In this document: in pieces, positions 28,591 through 35,794 of the stretch
How positions within the stretch are numbered: the first letter of the stretch is position 1
Layout of the letters: each line of letters starts with the position of its first letter
From: JBCCQH01 sp039024435
Lineage (GTDB): Bacteria; Bacteroidota; Bacteroidia; J057; JADKCL01
Assembly: GCA_039024435.1 (NCBI GenBank)
Contig: JBCCQH010000032.1
Location: forward strand, 1 to 62,724
DNA: 62,724 nucleotides
Direction: 5' to 3'
Program-made: the position numbers and the translations under genes
The notes under the pieces: model-generated
The model's input: only the letters and a program-made list of their open reading frames with translations
What the model was told of the DNA's origin: nothing
Database searches by the model: none

Positions 28591-29197
28591 CTTCCGCCAG
28601 CAATTTCTTCATGTCACCGATCATTTCGGCAGTCTCTTCTTCGGAAACTCCGCTGTAGTAGCCGCGAATGTCGCGTTTTTGATCCAGTAAAATGAGCGCA
28701 CCGGAGTGGGCAAATCCACCGGGAGCGGTGCTGTCTTCATTGGCGGCCAATTTGTAATCACGGGCAATGCCCAGGATGGCGTCTTTTTCCCCGGTTACAA
28801 AATGCCAGCGCGGAGCGGAAACTTCCAGGCGTTCGGAGTACTCTTTCAGCACGGGCACTGTATCGCGGCGGGTATCGATGGCGTGGGAAAGCAAAACCAC
28901 CCGGTCATCGGAGACAAACTCTTCGTAGACGGTCAGCATGTTGGCCTTCATCCGGGGGCAAATGGTCGGGCAGTTGGTGAAAAAGAAATCCACGACGTGG
29001 ACCTTGCCGGCAACCGTAGCTTCGGTAATCGGGGTGCTGTCCTGGTTGATGAAGCTGAATTCGGGCAGCGGTTCGAGATTGAGCACTTTCAGTGGTTCGT
29101 TTTGGGGCGGTCGCGTGCTCGGTTGGGGTTCAGCACAACCACTCCAACCCACCATTGCGGCCACCAATGCGACCCATAAGAATCGGATTCCCGTCAT
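28580..29197 (-). CDS. SCO1/SenC family copper chaperone lipoprotein
   Basis: The 205-residue protein has a lipoprotein signal with lipidation Cys21 (AAMVGWSGC) and a thioredoxin-like SCO domain: VVDFFFTNCPTICPRMKANM with metal-binding Cys76 and Cys80 and the conserved His164 in GGFAHSGALILLD. SCO proteins deliver copper to, or reduce cysteines in, cytochrome oxidase CuA or nitrous oxide reductase. The next gene is a cytochrome c that overlaps by 11 bases, which supports a respiratory maturation role. No oxidase or nosZ gene is in the window. Confidence 0.93.
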   Translation of the reverse strand: MTGIRFLWVALVAAMVGWSGCAEPQPSTRPPQNEPLKVLNLEPLPEFSFINQDSTPITEATVAGKVHVVDFFFTNCPTICPRMKANMLTVYEEFVSDDRVVLLSHAIDTRRDTVPVLKEYSERLEVSAPRWHFVTGEKDAILGIARDYKLAANEDSTAPGGFAHSGALILLDQKRDIRGYYSGVSEEETAEMIGDMKKLLAEDGE

Positions 29198-29198
29198 G

Positions 29199-29618
29199 TC
29201 ATTTGTATTTTTTGATCACCTGATTGCCATTCTCGATGCTGGCGTCCATGGCCTCGTCCACCGCGATGATGCTCTTTTTCTGCTCTTCCAGGTAGGCAAG
29301 GCTTTCTTCCGCCGGGGCTTCCTTCTCGACCGGTTCAAAATTTGCCATCCATTCCATCATCTCATCGTCCGCTTGACGGATTTGGGTGATGGCCTCTAGC
29401 ACTTCATCCAGTTCCGGTGAGGGCGGCAAGCTGTCCATCTCCAGGGAATCCCGCAGGGGTTTGAGCCCTTCTAACGTGATGTAAAGGGCATCCATTTTGA
29501 CCATGGAAGAGTCGTGCAGGTCGAGCACTACCTGTTGGAGGTCTTGCACGCGCTGTCCTTTATCGGCACAGGCCGTACACAGCATTAAAAACGCAACCGC
29601 AATGATCATGGCTTTCAT
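29199..29618 (-). CDS. Small helical lipoprotein, 139 aa
   Basis: From the ATG at 29618 the protein begins MKAMIIAVAFLMLCTACADK, a lipoprotein signal with a lipobox ending in Cys. The mature part is almost entirely helical with a heptad-like pattern (DLQQVVLDLHDSSMVKMDAL, EVLEAITQIRQADDEMMEWM, EESLAYLEEQKKSIIAVDEA), similar to small Bacteroidota lipoproteins often named viral A-type inclusion protein. It precedes SCO by one base, so it is likely the first gene of the lipoprotein-SCO-cytochrome c group. In-frame sequence further upstream is intergenic repeat and is excluded. Confidence 0.82.
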   Translation of the reverse strand: MKAMIIAVAFLMLCTACADKGQRVQDLQQVVLDLHDSSMVKMDALYITLEGLKPLRDSLEMDSLPPSPELDEVLEAITQIRQADDEMMEWMANFEPVEKEAPAEESLAYLEEQKKSIIAVDEAMDASIENGNQVIKKYK

Positions 29619-29668
29619 ACCGCAAATGTATTGCAGACTTAACTCACGGAAAGGATAAAGGTTGTCGG

Positions 29669-29846
29669 GAGAATTTCTGATGGGAGAATTTTCGATTTTC
29701 AATTGATGGCACGGGGTTGCTTGCTGGTGGGTAGGGACAATTGAAAATTGCGCACAGCGTCCTTTGGAAATCAAAAATTGCATGCAGCACCCATTGTAAA
29801 TCGGGGATCAAACCTCCGCCGCGCGGCGTTCAAAATGATAAATTTG
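29669..29846 (-). repeat. Copy A of a 180-200 bp inverted intergenic duplication
   Basis: Read on the minus strand this segment matches 34529-34729 read on the plus strand: it starts CAAATTTATCA, runs through GCCGCGCGGCGGAGG and the words ATGGGTGCTGCATGC and CCACCAGCAAGCAACCC, and ends CCCATCAGAAATTCT. About 145 bases align with only around eight differences by eye. A GCGCATTCCGAACGCGC palindrome relative lies just outside at about 29903-29919. The rest of the 332-base gap to 29950 holds no gene I can support. Confidence 0.8.
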
Positions 29847-29950
29847 CATATGACTACGGGAATGGGTACGACTAGGATTCATCTTTGGGCATTGCGAACT
29901 GCGCATTCCGAACGCGCCCATTGGAAATCGAAGATTAAACAATTGGCAAT

Positions 29951-30862
29951 TCAGCGAAGCGTCAATTGTTTGTCGACGATGGCGAGGCCCTCGCGAAAGG
30001 TATGCGGTCGGTAACCGAGCTCGGTTTGGGCTTTTAGGATGATGAATCCCGTTTTGGGGGGACGCTTCGCGGCCTGGTTGAGGGTCTGGGAATCGATGGC
30101 GTGGATGAATTCCGGCGGATAGCCCCAAAAATCGGCAATCTCTTCCACCATCTCCAATATGCTCATCGTCCGGGGACCAGAAATGTGGTACAGACCGGTT
30201 TTTTCCTTCATCGCAATCAGGATGATGCCCTCGGCCAGATCTTCGGCCAGGGTTGGACTGCGAAACTGATCGTTGACGACGTTGATGTGCTCCTCGTTGG
30301 CGAGGGCTTTGCGGGCCCAGAGCACGATGTTGCTGCGCGACATGTCGGCGACTACGCCGTAGACCAGCATCGTCCGGGCAATGGCAAAGGGAATTCCACT
30401 TTCGATAACGATCCGCTCGCCTTCGAGCTTTGTTTCCCCGTACAGGGAAAGCGGATTGGGAGTGTCTTTTTCCCGATAGGGTCCGGACTCCCCGTCAAAC
30501 ACAAAGTCGGTAGAAACGTGGATGATCTTGGCGCCGTACCGGCGGCAGGCATCTACCAAATAGCGGACCGAATCTACATTGAGTTGGCGGCACTGGTCGC
30601 GCTCCTGCTCGCAACGGTCCACGTGGGTCATGGCGGCGGTGTGGATGACCTCGGTGGGCTGATATTGTTCAAATACGGCCTGAATCGCCACCGGATCGAG
30701 GACATCCAGGTTTTCGTAAACGTAGCCCGTGGCATTGGGATTCAGATTGACCCCGAGTGAGGTGGCCACGAGTTGCACCGCATCGCGGCCGGCCAGGCGA
30801 TCCACAAGTTTTTGCCCCAACAGACCATTGGAACCGGTGATCAAAATGGTTTTGGCAAGCAT
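29951..30862 (-). CDS. SDR-family dTDP-4-dehydrorhamnose reductase-like protein
   Basis: The 303-residue protein begins MLAKTILITGSNGLLGQKLV with the Rossmann glycine motif, and has HTAAMTHVDRCE, STDFVFDGESGPYREKD and the catalytic Tyr141/Lys145 pair in YGETKLEGE. This is the RmlD/RfbD-like extended SDR pattern; the family includes dTDP-4-dehydrorhamnose reductases and methionine adenosyltransferase beta-like proteins, and the substrate cannot be fixed. No other dTDP-sugar genes are nearby, so a lone NAD(P)-dependent sugar-nucleotide reductase is the safe call. The ATG at 30862 is used because it precedes the glycine motif by the usual distance. Confidence 0.9.
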   Translation of the reverse strand: MLAKTILITGSNGLLGQKLVDRLAGRDAVQLVATSLGVNLNPNATGYVYENLDVLDPVAIQAVFEQYQPTEVIHTAAMTHVDRCEQERDQCRQLNVDSVRYLVDACRRYGAKIIHVSTDFVFDGESGPYREKDTPNPLSLYGETKLEGERIVIESGIPFAIARTMLVYGVVADMSRSNIVLWARKALANEEHINVVNDQFRSPTLAEDLAEGIILIAMKEKTGLYHISGPRTMSILEMVEEIADFWGYPPEFIHAIDSQTLNQAAKRPPKTGFIILKAQTELGYRPHTFREGLAIVDKQLTLR

Positions 30863-30993
30863 AATGGTAGAGAAATATGATGGTGAAGGGCGATTGTTAA
30901 CCCGGTCTAGCCGAGATGAGCGGCGGTTGCGATCCCGAGGCAAGCAGCTTGCGCAACTTCAATCGGGAGTGATCGACGGGGTACAAACACAGA

Positions 30994-31013
30994 AAGGCGG
31001 AACATTCCGCCTT
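30994..31013 (-). terminator. Hairpin terminator after the DUF4295 gene
   Basis: A symmetrical hairpin AAGGCGGAA-CA-TTCCGCCTT lies 27 bases beyond the stop of the minus-strand DUF4295 gene. The following minus-strand bases (TCTGTGTTTG) give only a weak T tract. Confidence 0.6.
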
Positions 31014-31039
31014 CATTCTTGACTTCAACGCCGCGTGGC

Positions 31040-31201
31040 TCAGTGGCCGTTCTTAGCGAGAAAGTCTTTCACTTGGTCCTGCGGGACCATCTCTTCCCGG
31101 AAAGAGTAAGCCCCGGTCTTTTCGTTGCGGTACGGCAGTACCACGCGGATCAGGTTGACGCGGGTTTTGTCCTTCAGGGTTGCGACTACTTTCTTTGCCA
31201 T
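31040..31201 (-). CDS. DUF4295 small basic protein, 53 aa
   Basis: Reading the minus strand from ATG at 31201 gives a 53-residue basic protein that starts MAKKVVATLKDKTRVNLIRV and ends VKDFLAKNGH. This is the DUF4295 family, a Bacteroidota-specific small protein encoded next to ribosomal protein L33 and probably ribosome-associated. It lies 11 bases downstream of rpmG and is too short to be noticed by many gene finders. Confidence 0.9.
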   Translation of the reverse strand: MAKKVVATLKDKTRVNLIRVVLPYRNEKTGAYSFREEMVPQDQVKDFLAKNGH

Positions 31202-31212
31202 CGATAAACTCC

Positions 31213-31401
31213 TTACTTAATTTCTTTGTGAACTGTGTGCTTGCGCAAAATCGGATTGTATTTCTTCAACTCAATCCGACTCGGAGTATTTTTCCGATTT
31301 TTGGTGGTGATGTAACGGGAGGTGCCGGGCTTACCACTATTTTTGTGTTCGGTACACTCCAGAATCACCTGGATCCTATTGTCTTTAGATTTCTTCGCCA
31401 T
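31213..31401 (-). CDS. rpmG: 50S ribosomal protein L33
   Basis: The 62-residue protein MAKKSKDNRIQVILECTEHK then GTSRYITTKNRKNTPSRIEL and LKKYNPILRKHTVHKEIK is a typical L33. Only one Cys is present, so this is the zinc-free (C-minus) form rather than the CxxC form. L28 (rpmB), which often precedes L33 in this phylum, is not adjacent here. A good promoter lies 23 bases upstream. Confidence 0.97.
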   Translation of the reverse strand: MAKKSKDNRIQVILECTEHKNSGKPGTSRYITTKNRKNTPSRIELKKYNPILRKHTVHKEIK

Positions 31402-31423
31402 TGCTTCTCGTTTTTGAGGATTG

Positions 31424-31455
31424 CAAAGTTAAGAAAATTGCGTCCGAATCACAAA
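31424..31455 (-). promoter_or_regulatory. Bacteroidota-type promoter of rpmG-DUF4295
   Basis: On the minus strand TTTG (31455-31452) is followed after 20 bases by TAACTTTG (31431-31424), matching the phylum's TTTG/TAnnTTTG primary sigma factor consensus and spacing. The predicted start of transcription is about 15 bases before the rpmG ATG. Confidence 0.6.
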
Positions 31456-31487
31456 GCAGATTCGCCTGGTAAAACGATCCTCCTTCA

Positions 31488-31647
31488 GAGGCGGTTTAAA
31501 ATTGGTTGGTGAAATTTGCGAGCGCGGATTTTTTTGTCCATCGAAGCTCATTTTGGAGTCCATAGCCAAAGTTATGGGCGAGAAAATAGCTGAAGCAGAG
31601 CGGAAAAGATACCCTAGCAAAATCGCAGAACTGAATTTAAACCGCCG
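31488..31647 (+). repeat. Interspersed 160-bp element, copy 1
   Basis: The element is bounded by GAGGCGGTTTAAA on the left and TTTAAACCGCC on the right. Inside, in order, are ATTGGTTGGTGAAATTTGC, TCCATCGAAGCTCATTTTGG, AGTCCATAGCCAAAGTTATG and GGCGAGAAAATAGCTGAAGC. It occupies most of the gap between rpmG and the phosphoesterase. Four more copies lie between 34.1 and 40.9 kb. Confidence 0.9.
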
Positions 31648-31699
31648 CTACATAACATATAGTACAAGCGTCGGGAATCCCCCAAGGCAGAACTGCTGG

Positions 31700-32632
31700 T
31701 TACAACTGCTGGCCCGTTTTGGGATACAAATCCATGGTGCAATTTTCCAGAGCATGGGCATCGCTGTAAAATCGGTCGGCATCGAGTAGAAGATACGTTT
31801 TAAAAGAATCGTCTTCCGCACCGAAACCCGAGCTGATGCGCAGGTGTTGGTCCGAAACCACTTCCCAGCCAAAGGGCACCCGGACGTGCCCGCTTACCAC
31901 AACCTGCATGCGCCGGGGAGCGCCGTAGGACAAGTAGCGCAGGTAATTGTTCAGGTAGGTGAAATAAGCTTCGCCGTATTCTCGCTCGTTTTTATTCATG
32001 CAAAATTCCCACAGAAAGCGGGTCTGGGGCAACTCATCAAAGGCGAGGCCAATCGCCGGATTCAGTTCTGTCAGCAGGTCCCCACTGGGATTTACCCCCG
32101 CAATCCGGGCCAGCTCTCGCAGCAGCGTCCGGTGGGGCCAGTTGAACAAATAGCGGCGCTTTACCACCTGCTCGGACACTTGCCTCCCCCCGATCTCGCG
32201 GCAGGCTCCGGCGTGTACCAGGAGGACACCGCCGTCGGTGCGCACCCAAAAGGGCATGTCCATCAACCAACGGATGTAAGCGGCTCGCTGGTTGCCCATG
32301 GCAACTTCCATCCCGGCGGTAAAGCACTCCTCCCCTTTCCACAATTCCACGTGGTAGATGTGGACCATTTCGTGGTTGCCCATGACGCACCAGACATTGC
32401 TCCCGGACAAATTACATGCCCGGCGGCGCAAATCATCGATGATGGCGAGCGATGCATCGGTCCATTTTCCCCGAGCGTGCACCAAATCCCCGAGAAACAC
32501 CAGGTGGTCTGCTTCGCCCGATCGCTGGTGTTTCCGCCAACGCCGCATGACCTGAACGTAATCATCCCAGTTTCCGTGGAGGTCAGAAACCACCATGACA
32601 TTTCCGGCGGGTATGTCGACAATCTTGTTCAA
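31700..32632 (-). CDS. Calcineurin-like metallophosphoesterase
   Basis: The 310-residue protein shows the metallophosphoesterase metal ligands in order: VVSDLHGNWDD (Asp17, His19), FLGDLVHARG (Asp49), MGNHEMV (Asn86, His87), LLVHAGACRE and VVSGHVRVPFGWE. The spacing fits Ser/Thr protein phosphatase or diadenosine-tetraphosphatase-like enzymes, but the exact substrate is open. It has no signal peptide. A perfect TAACTTTG minus-7 element lies 47-54 bases upstream (32679-32686), without a recognisable minus-33 element at the right distance. The C-terminal end runs towards repeat copy 1. Confidence 0.9.
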   Translation of the reverse strand: MNKIVDIPAGNVMVVSDLHGNWDDYVQVMRRWRKHQRSGEADHLVFLGDLVHARGKWTDASLAIIDDLRRRACNLSGSNVWCVMGNHEMVHIYHVELWKGEECFTAGMEVAMGNQRAAYIRWLMDMPFWVRTDGGVLLVHAGACREIGGRQVSEQVVKRRYLFNWPHRTLLRELARIAGVNPSGDLLTELNPAIGLAFDELPQTRFLWEFCMNKNEREYGEAYFTYLNNYLRYLSYGAPRRMQVVVSGHVRVPFGWEVVSDQHLRISSGFGAEDDSFKTYLLLDADRFYSDAHALENCTMDLYPKTGQQL

Positions 32633-32948
32633 TTGAATGGCGTTGTCGCTTACTTTTTTGGTAGCGAGCGTCCAGGTACAAAGTTAACAATTTACGCCAT
32701 CCTTTCCTGGTTTTTCAGCAAAAGATTCTTTCGCTACATCGCGGTTCTAAACTTCAAAATTGCGGTATTGCGGGCTTTTTTTCGTGGCTTTCTCCAAGGA
32801 CAACCGCAAGTCCAGGATCCGTAATCGGTTAAAAAACCCAGGTTTTTTCCACGAATATTGAATTCAGTTTTGTACCGGAGGAAAACGAAATTCTTACCGC
32901 AGTTTGGTCGCCCGGAGCCTTGAATCCGTATCGCTCCGACCACCACGG

Positions 32949-33017
32949 GAGGCGGTTTAAATCTGATCTCACGATTTTGTGGTTGCCGAGATTTCTTCCC
33001 TCAATTTTAAGCCGCCC
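32949..33017. repeat. Short element with the same inverted ends (69 bp)
   Basis: GAGGCGGTTTAAAT at the left and TTTTAAGCCGCCC at the right enclose about 45 bases that lack the internal core of the long copies. It looks like an internally deleted or unrelated short relative. The rest of the gap from 32633 to 33169 shows no gene that I can support. Confidence 0.55.
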
Positions 33018-33169
33018 AATCGGGGAATTTCTCAAACCAAGTGGGTTATCAACATTTTATTTGTAAATTGTGGAAAACATCAATACACTACCGATCTCCA
33101 GACTGGACCGTGCTCATTGGAGGTCCATTTCGATACTAGACGACCCGAATCGCTATGTGGGCAGAAAAA

Positions 33170-34069
33170 ATGATCCGATTTAGTCGCCTCGCCGTTGGTG
33201 CACTGTTCTTCCTCGCGGCCAATGCCGGCTTGGCGCAGACCATCGCCGAATCCCCTCCTCCGAGTCCGGTCGATTCCAGCCAGACTACGGAGCGAAAAAC
33301 CCTTTTTCAGATTGACCTAGGCGGCGGGATTTCCCTGCCCAACCGAGCGCCTGTGCAGGAAAATGCGGGTTATTTCGGCCGGCTGGGCTTTGCTTTGGAA
33401 CGCGATCCCGGATACAACATGACACCGGATCTGAACCGTGAGGTGACCGCCTCCGGCGGATGGACTTGGCAAGTCGGTGGGGCTGGACGCATTTCTCCCG
33501 ACGCCGATGAACTAAGTGAAATCGTCGGGGAAGCCAATTTCGGGCGGTATTTGCTACTCAATTCATTTTGGGATCCGGTCACTTGCCTGAAATTCTCGGT
33601 CGGGGCGCGGAGCGGCCTGTTGCGGTTGCCGGAAGTCTCGGTGGTGAGCCATCTGTACCAGGAGTTTCGGGACGGCACCGATCCCCAACTCGATCAGATC
33701 GTGGTCCAGAATGACTTCGAGCCTTTCTTGCAAGCGACGGCGACCGCCGAACTGATCGCGCTCTACACGGTAAAGGAGCAGCGAGTGATGTCGCGTTTTC
33801 GTTTCCAATACGGCTATCCGGTCTGGGGCGACTACACGGTCCAGAGCAGCGCCACCCCCGCCAATGTCGTTCAGCTCACCCCCAGCATCCTCAGCTTTTA
33901 CGCGGCCGAGATGTCGTTTGGCATTCCGGGCAAAGGCATCGAAATCGCCGCCGGCGCCAGCAATCGCCTCGCGCTGCGCACCCAAGACGGGCTCAATGTC
34001 GAGCGGATATTCATGATGGAAGGCCGCCTCAGTTTTCTCCTCGGCGGCTGGCGAAATATCGAGCTTTGA
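33170..34069 (+). CDS. Probable outer-membrane beta-barrel protein, 299 aa
   Basis: The N-terminus is a signal peptide (MIRFSRLAVGALFFLAANAG, then LAQ). The mature part has alternating strands with aromatic ends (LFQIDLGGGISLP, YFGRLGFALERD, GWTWQVGGAGRIS, FLQATATAELIALYTV, RFRFQYGYPVWGDY) and closes with GRLSFLLGGWRNIEL, all typical of an 8-12 stranded barrel. No family is recognised. An ATG five codons upstream (33155) is also possible; the one used here gives the more typical basic start. Repeat elements lie on both sides. Confidence 0.75.
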   Translation: MIRFSRLAVGALFFLAANAGLAQTIAESPPPSPVDSSQTTERKTLFQIDLGGGISLPNRAPVQENAGYFGRLGFALERDPGYNMTPDLNREVTASGGWTWQVGGAGRISPDADELSEIVGEANFGRYLLLNSFWDPVTCLKFSVGARSGLLRLPEVSVVSHLYQEFRDGTDPQLDQIVVQNDFEPFLQATATAELIALYTVKEQRVMSRFRFQYGYPVWGDYTVQSSATPANVVQLTPSILSFYAAEMSFGIPGKGIEIAAGASNRLALRTQDGLNVERIFMMEGRLSFLLGGWRNIEL

Positions 34070-34094
34070 AAATTTACAATGGACCAATTTCCAA

Positions 34095-34243
34095 GAGGCG
34101 GTTTAAATTTTGCTATGGGATCTTTTTCCGCCCCTCTTTAGCTATTTTCTCGCCCATAGCTTTGGCCATGGACTCCAAAATGAGCTTCGATGGACAAAAA
34201 AGTATGCACGAGCAAATTTCACCAACCAATTTTAAACCGCCTC
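34095..34243 (-). repeat. Interspersed 160-bp element, copy 2 (inverted)
   Basis: Bounded by GAGGCGGTTTAAA and TTTTAAACCGCCTC. The core TCGCCCATAGCTTTGGCCAT followed by GGACTCCAAAATGAGCTTCG is the reverse complement of the copy 1 core. It begins 26 bases after the outer-membrane protein gene. Confidence 0.9.
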
Positions 34244-34329
34244 CGAAGGGCGAATGGTAATTTTCAACGGATCGATTTCTGAGAATCAATGGTCGCGTTC
34301 GGAACGTGCGGCCTACAATTCATACCTAA

Positions 34330-34500
34330 GAGGCGGTTTAAATTTAATCCTGTGATTTTGCTATGGGATCTTTTTCCGCCCCTCTTTAGCTATTTTCTCG
34401 CCCATAGCTTTGGCTATGGACTCCAAAATGAGCTTTGAGAGACAAAAAAATCTGCGATAGCAAATTTCACCAACCAATTTTAAACAGCCTTTAAACCGCC
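34330..34500 (-). repeat. Interspersed 160-bp element, copy 3 (inverted)
   Basis: Same orientation as copy 2, 87 bases further on. It keeps a longer left arm (AAATTTAATCCTGTGATTTT) that copy 2 lacks and has two right ends in tandem (TTTTAAACAGCC then TTTAAACCGCC). A degenerate GCGTTCGGAACGTGC palindrome lies between copies 2 and 3 near 34289-34303. Confidence 0.9.
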
Positions 34501-34528
34501 CAAACTTAATTTCTGCCGTAGCCACCTT

Positions 34529-34729
34529 CAAATTTATCAGTTTGAGCGCCGCGCGGCGGAGGTTTGATCGCCGATTTACAATGGGTGCTGCATGCAATTT
34601 CTGATTTCCAAAGGACGCTGTACGCAATTTTCAATTGTCCCTCACCCACCAGCAAGCAACCCGGTGCCATCAATTCGAAATCGAAAACTGGACATTCTCT
34701 GATCGGAAATCCTCCCATCAGAAATTCTT
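34529..34729 (+). repeat. Copy B of the 180-200 bp inverted intergenic duplication
   Basis: Matches 29669-29846 in the opposite orientation, including GCCGCGCGGCGGAGG, ATGGGTGCTGCATGC and CCACCAGCAAGCAACCC. It carries a roughly 25-base insertion near its right end. The remaining bases to the nth start show nothing further. Confidence 0.8.
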
Positions 34730-34833
34730 TCATCATTGACGGTTTTGCGTTAACAATTTTTACTTCGTCGCAGTTCACCATCCGTACTGGGCAGTGGGAA
34801 GTTCCCCAACTGATCATTGTAAATTGATTCTGT

Positions 34834-35472
34834 ATGCGAAAAGCGGAAAAAGTTGAATTTATCATCAACAAATTGGAGGAATTGTATCCGGAAACGCCGG
34901 TGCCTTTGGACCATACCGATGCCTACACGTTGTTGGTAGCGGTGTTGCTCTCTGCGCAGTGTACCGACATCCGGGTCAATCAGGTTACGCCCAGCCTGTT
35001 TGCCCGCGCCGACAATCCCGCCGACATGCGCAAAGTCCCGGTGGATGATATCCGCCAGATCATTCGCCCCTGTGGTCTCTCTCCCCGTAAATCAAAAGCG
35101 ATTTCGGTACTCTCCGACATGATCATGGAACAACACGGCGGCGAGGTGCCCGCCAATTTTGAAGACTTGGAAGCCTTGCCCGGCGTGGGGCACAAAACGG
35201 CATCGGTAGTCATGTCCCAGTGGTTTGGCGTGCCGGCATTTCCCATCGACACCCACATCCACCGCCTGATCTACCGCTGGGGACTCACGACCGGAAAAAA
35301 CGTAGTCCAAACCGAAAAGGATTGTAAGCGCCTCTTTCCCCGTGCGCTGTGGAACAAACTCCATCTCCAAATCATCTTTTTTGGCCGCGAATACTGCAAA
35401 GCCCGGGGCCACGAACCTTCCGAATGCCCCATCTGCAGCGTCGCCGGCCGCAAGACCCTCAAAAAAAGCTGA
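34834..35472 (+). CDS. nth: Endonuclease III-like DNA glycosylase
   Basis: The 212-residue protein has the helix-hairpin-helix LPGVGHKTASVVMSQWFGVP with catalytic Lys121 and the catalytic Asp139 in PIDTHIHRLIYRWGL, as in Nth. It removes oxidised pyrimidines from DNA and cleaves at abasic sites. The C-terminal iron-sulphur loop is abnormal: Cys188, Cys198 and Cys201 are present with spacing C-x9-C-x2-C, but the fourth Cys is missing because the protein ends VAGRKTLKKS. The canonical arrangement is C-x6-C-x2-C-x5-C. The gene stands alone between repeat-rich gaps. Confidence 0.93.
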   Translation: MRKAEKVEFIINKLEELYPETPVPLDHTDAYTLLVAVLLSAQCTDIRVNQVTPSLFARADNPADMRKVPVDDIRQIIRPCGLSPRKSKAISVLSDMIMEQHGGEVPANFEDLEALPGVGHKTASVVMSQWFGVPAFPIDTHIHRLIYRWGLTTGKNVVQTEKDCKRLFPRALWNKLHLQIIFFGREYCKARGHEPSECPICSVAGRKTLKKS

Positions 35473-35512
35473 TCTGAGAACTTGCAATGGACGCTTCGCT
35501 CCAGCGGCGATT

Positions 35513-35660
35513 TGAATTTAATTCTGCGGTTTTGCTAGGGTATCTTTTCCGCCCTGCTTCCGGTATTTTCTCGCCCATAGCTTTGGCTATGGACTCCAAG
35601 ATAAGCTTCGGGGGAAAAAATCTGCGCTCACAAATTTCACCAACCAATTTAAAACCGCCT
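35513..35660 (-). repeat. Interspersed 160-bp element, copy 4 (inverted, degenerate left end)
   Basis: The left end is degenerate (AGCGGCGATTTGAATTTAAT), the core GCCCATAGCTTTGGCTATGG is intact and the right end reads CAATTTAAAACCGCC. It begins about 40 bases after nth and fills most of the 322-base gap to the helicase gene. Confidence 0.85.
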
Positions 35661-35756
35661 TTAACTTCCAATGGGAAAATTTCCGATTTCCAATCGGCCC
35701 TGGGCCCAATTATCAATTTTCAATGAACGGTGCGATGCCGTAAATTTACTGGTGAA

Positions 35757-35764
35757 TACCTTTG
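35757..35764 (+). promoter_or_regulatory. Possible minus-7 element before the helicase gene
   Basis: TACCTTTG matches TAnnTTTG and lies 31 bases before the ATG at 35795. I could not find a TTTG element 19-21 bases upstream, so this is weak. Confidence 0.3.
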
Positions 35765-35794
35765 GAAATTTTTGCACTGGCAATTGAAAATTGT

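Noticed and set aside
31488..31647. Repeat copy 1 as part of a real small gene
   Set aside because: The open frames continue into non-conserved flanks and the same sequence occurs in five gaps with inverted ends, which fits an interspersed element better.
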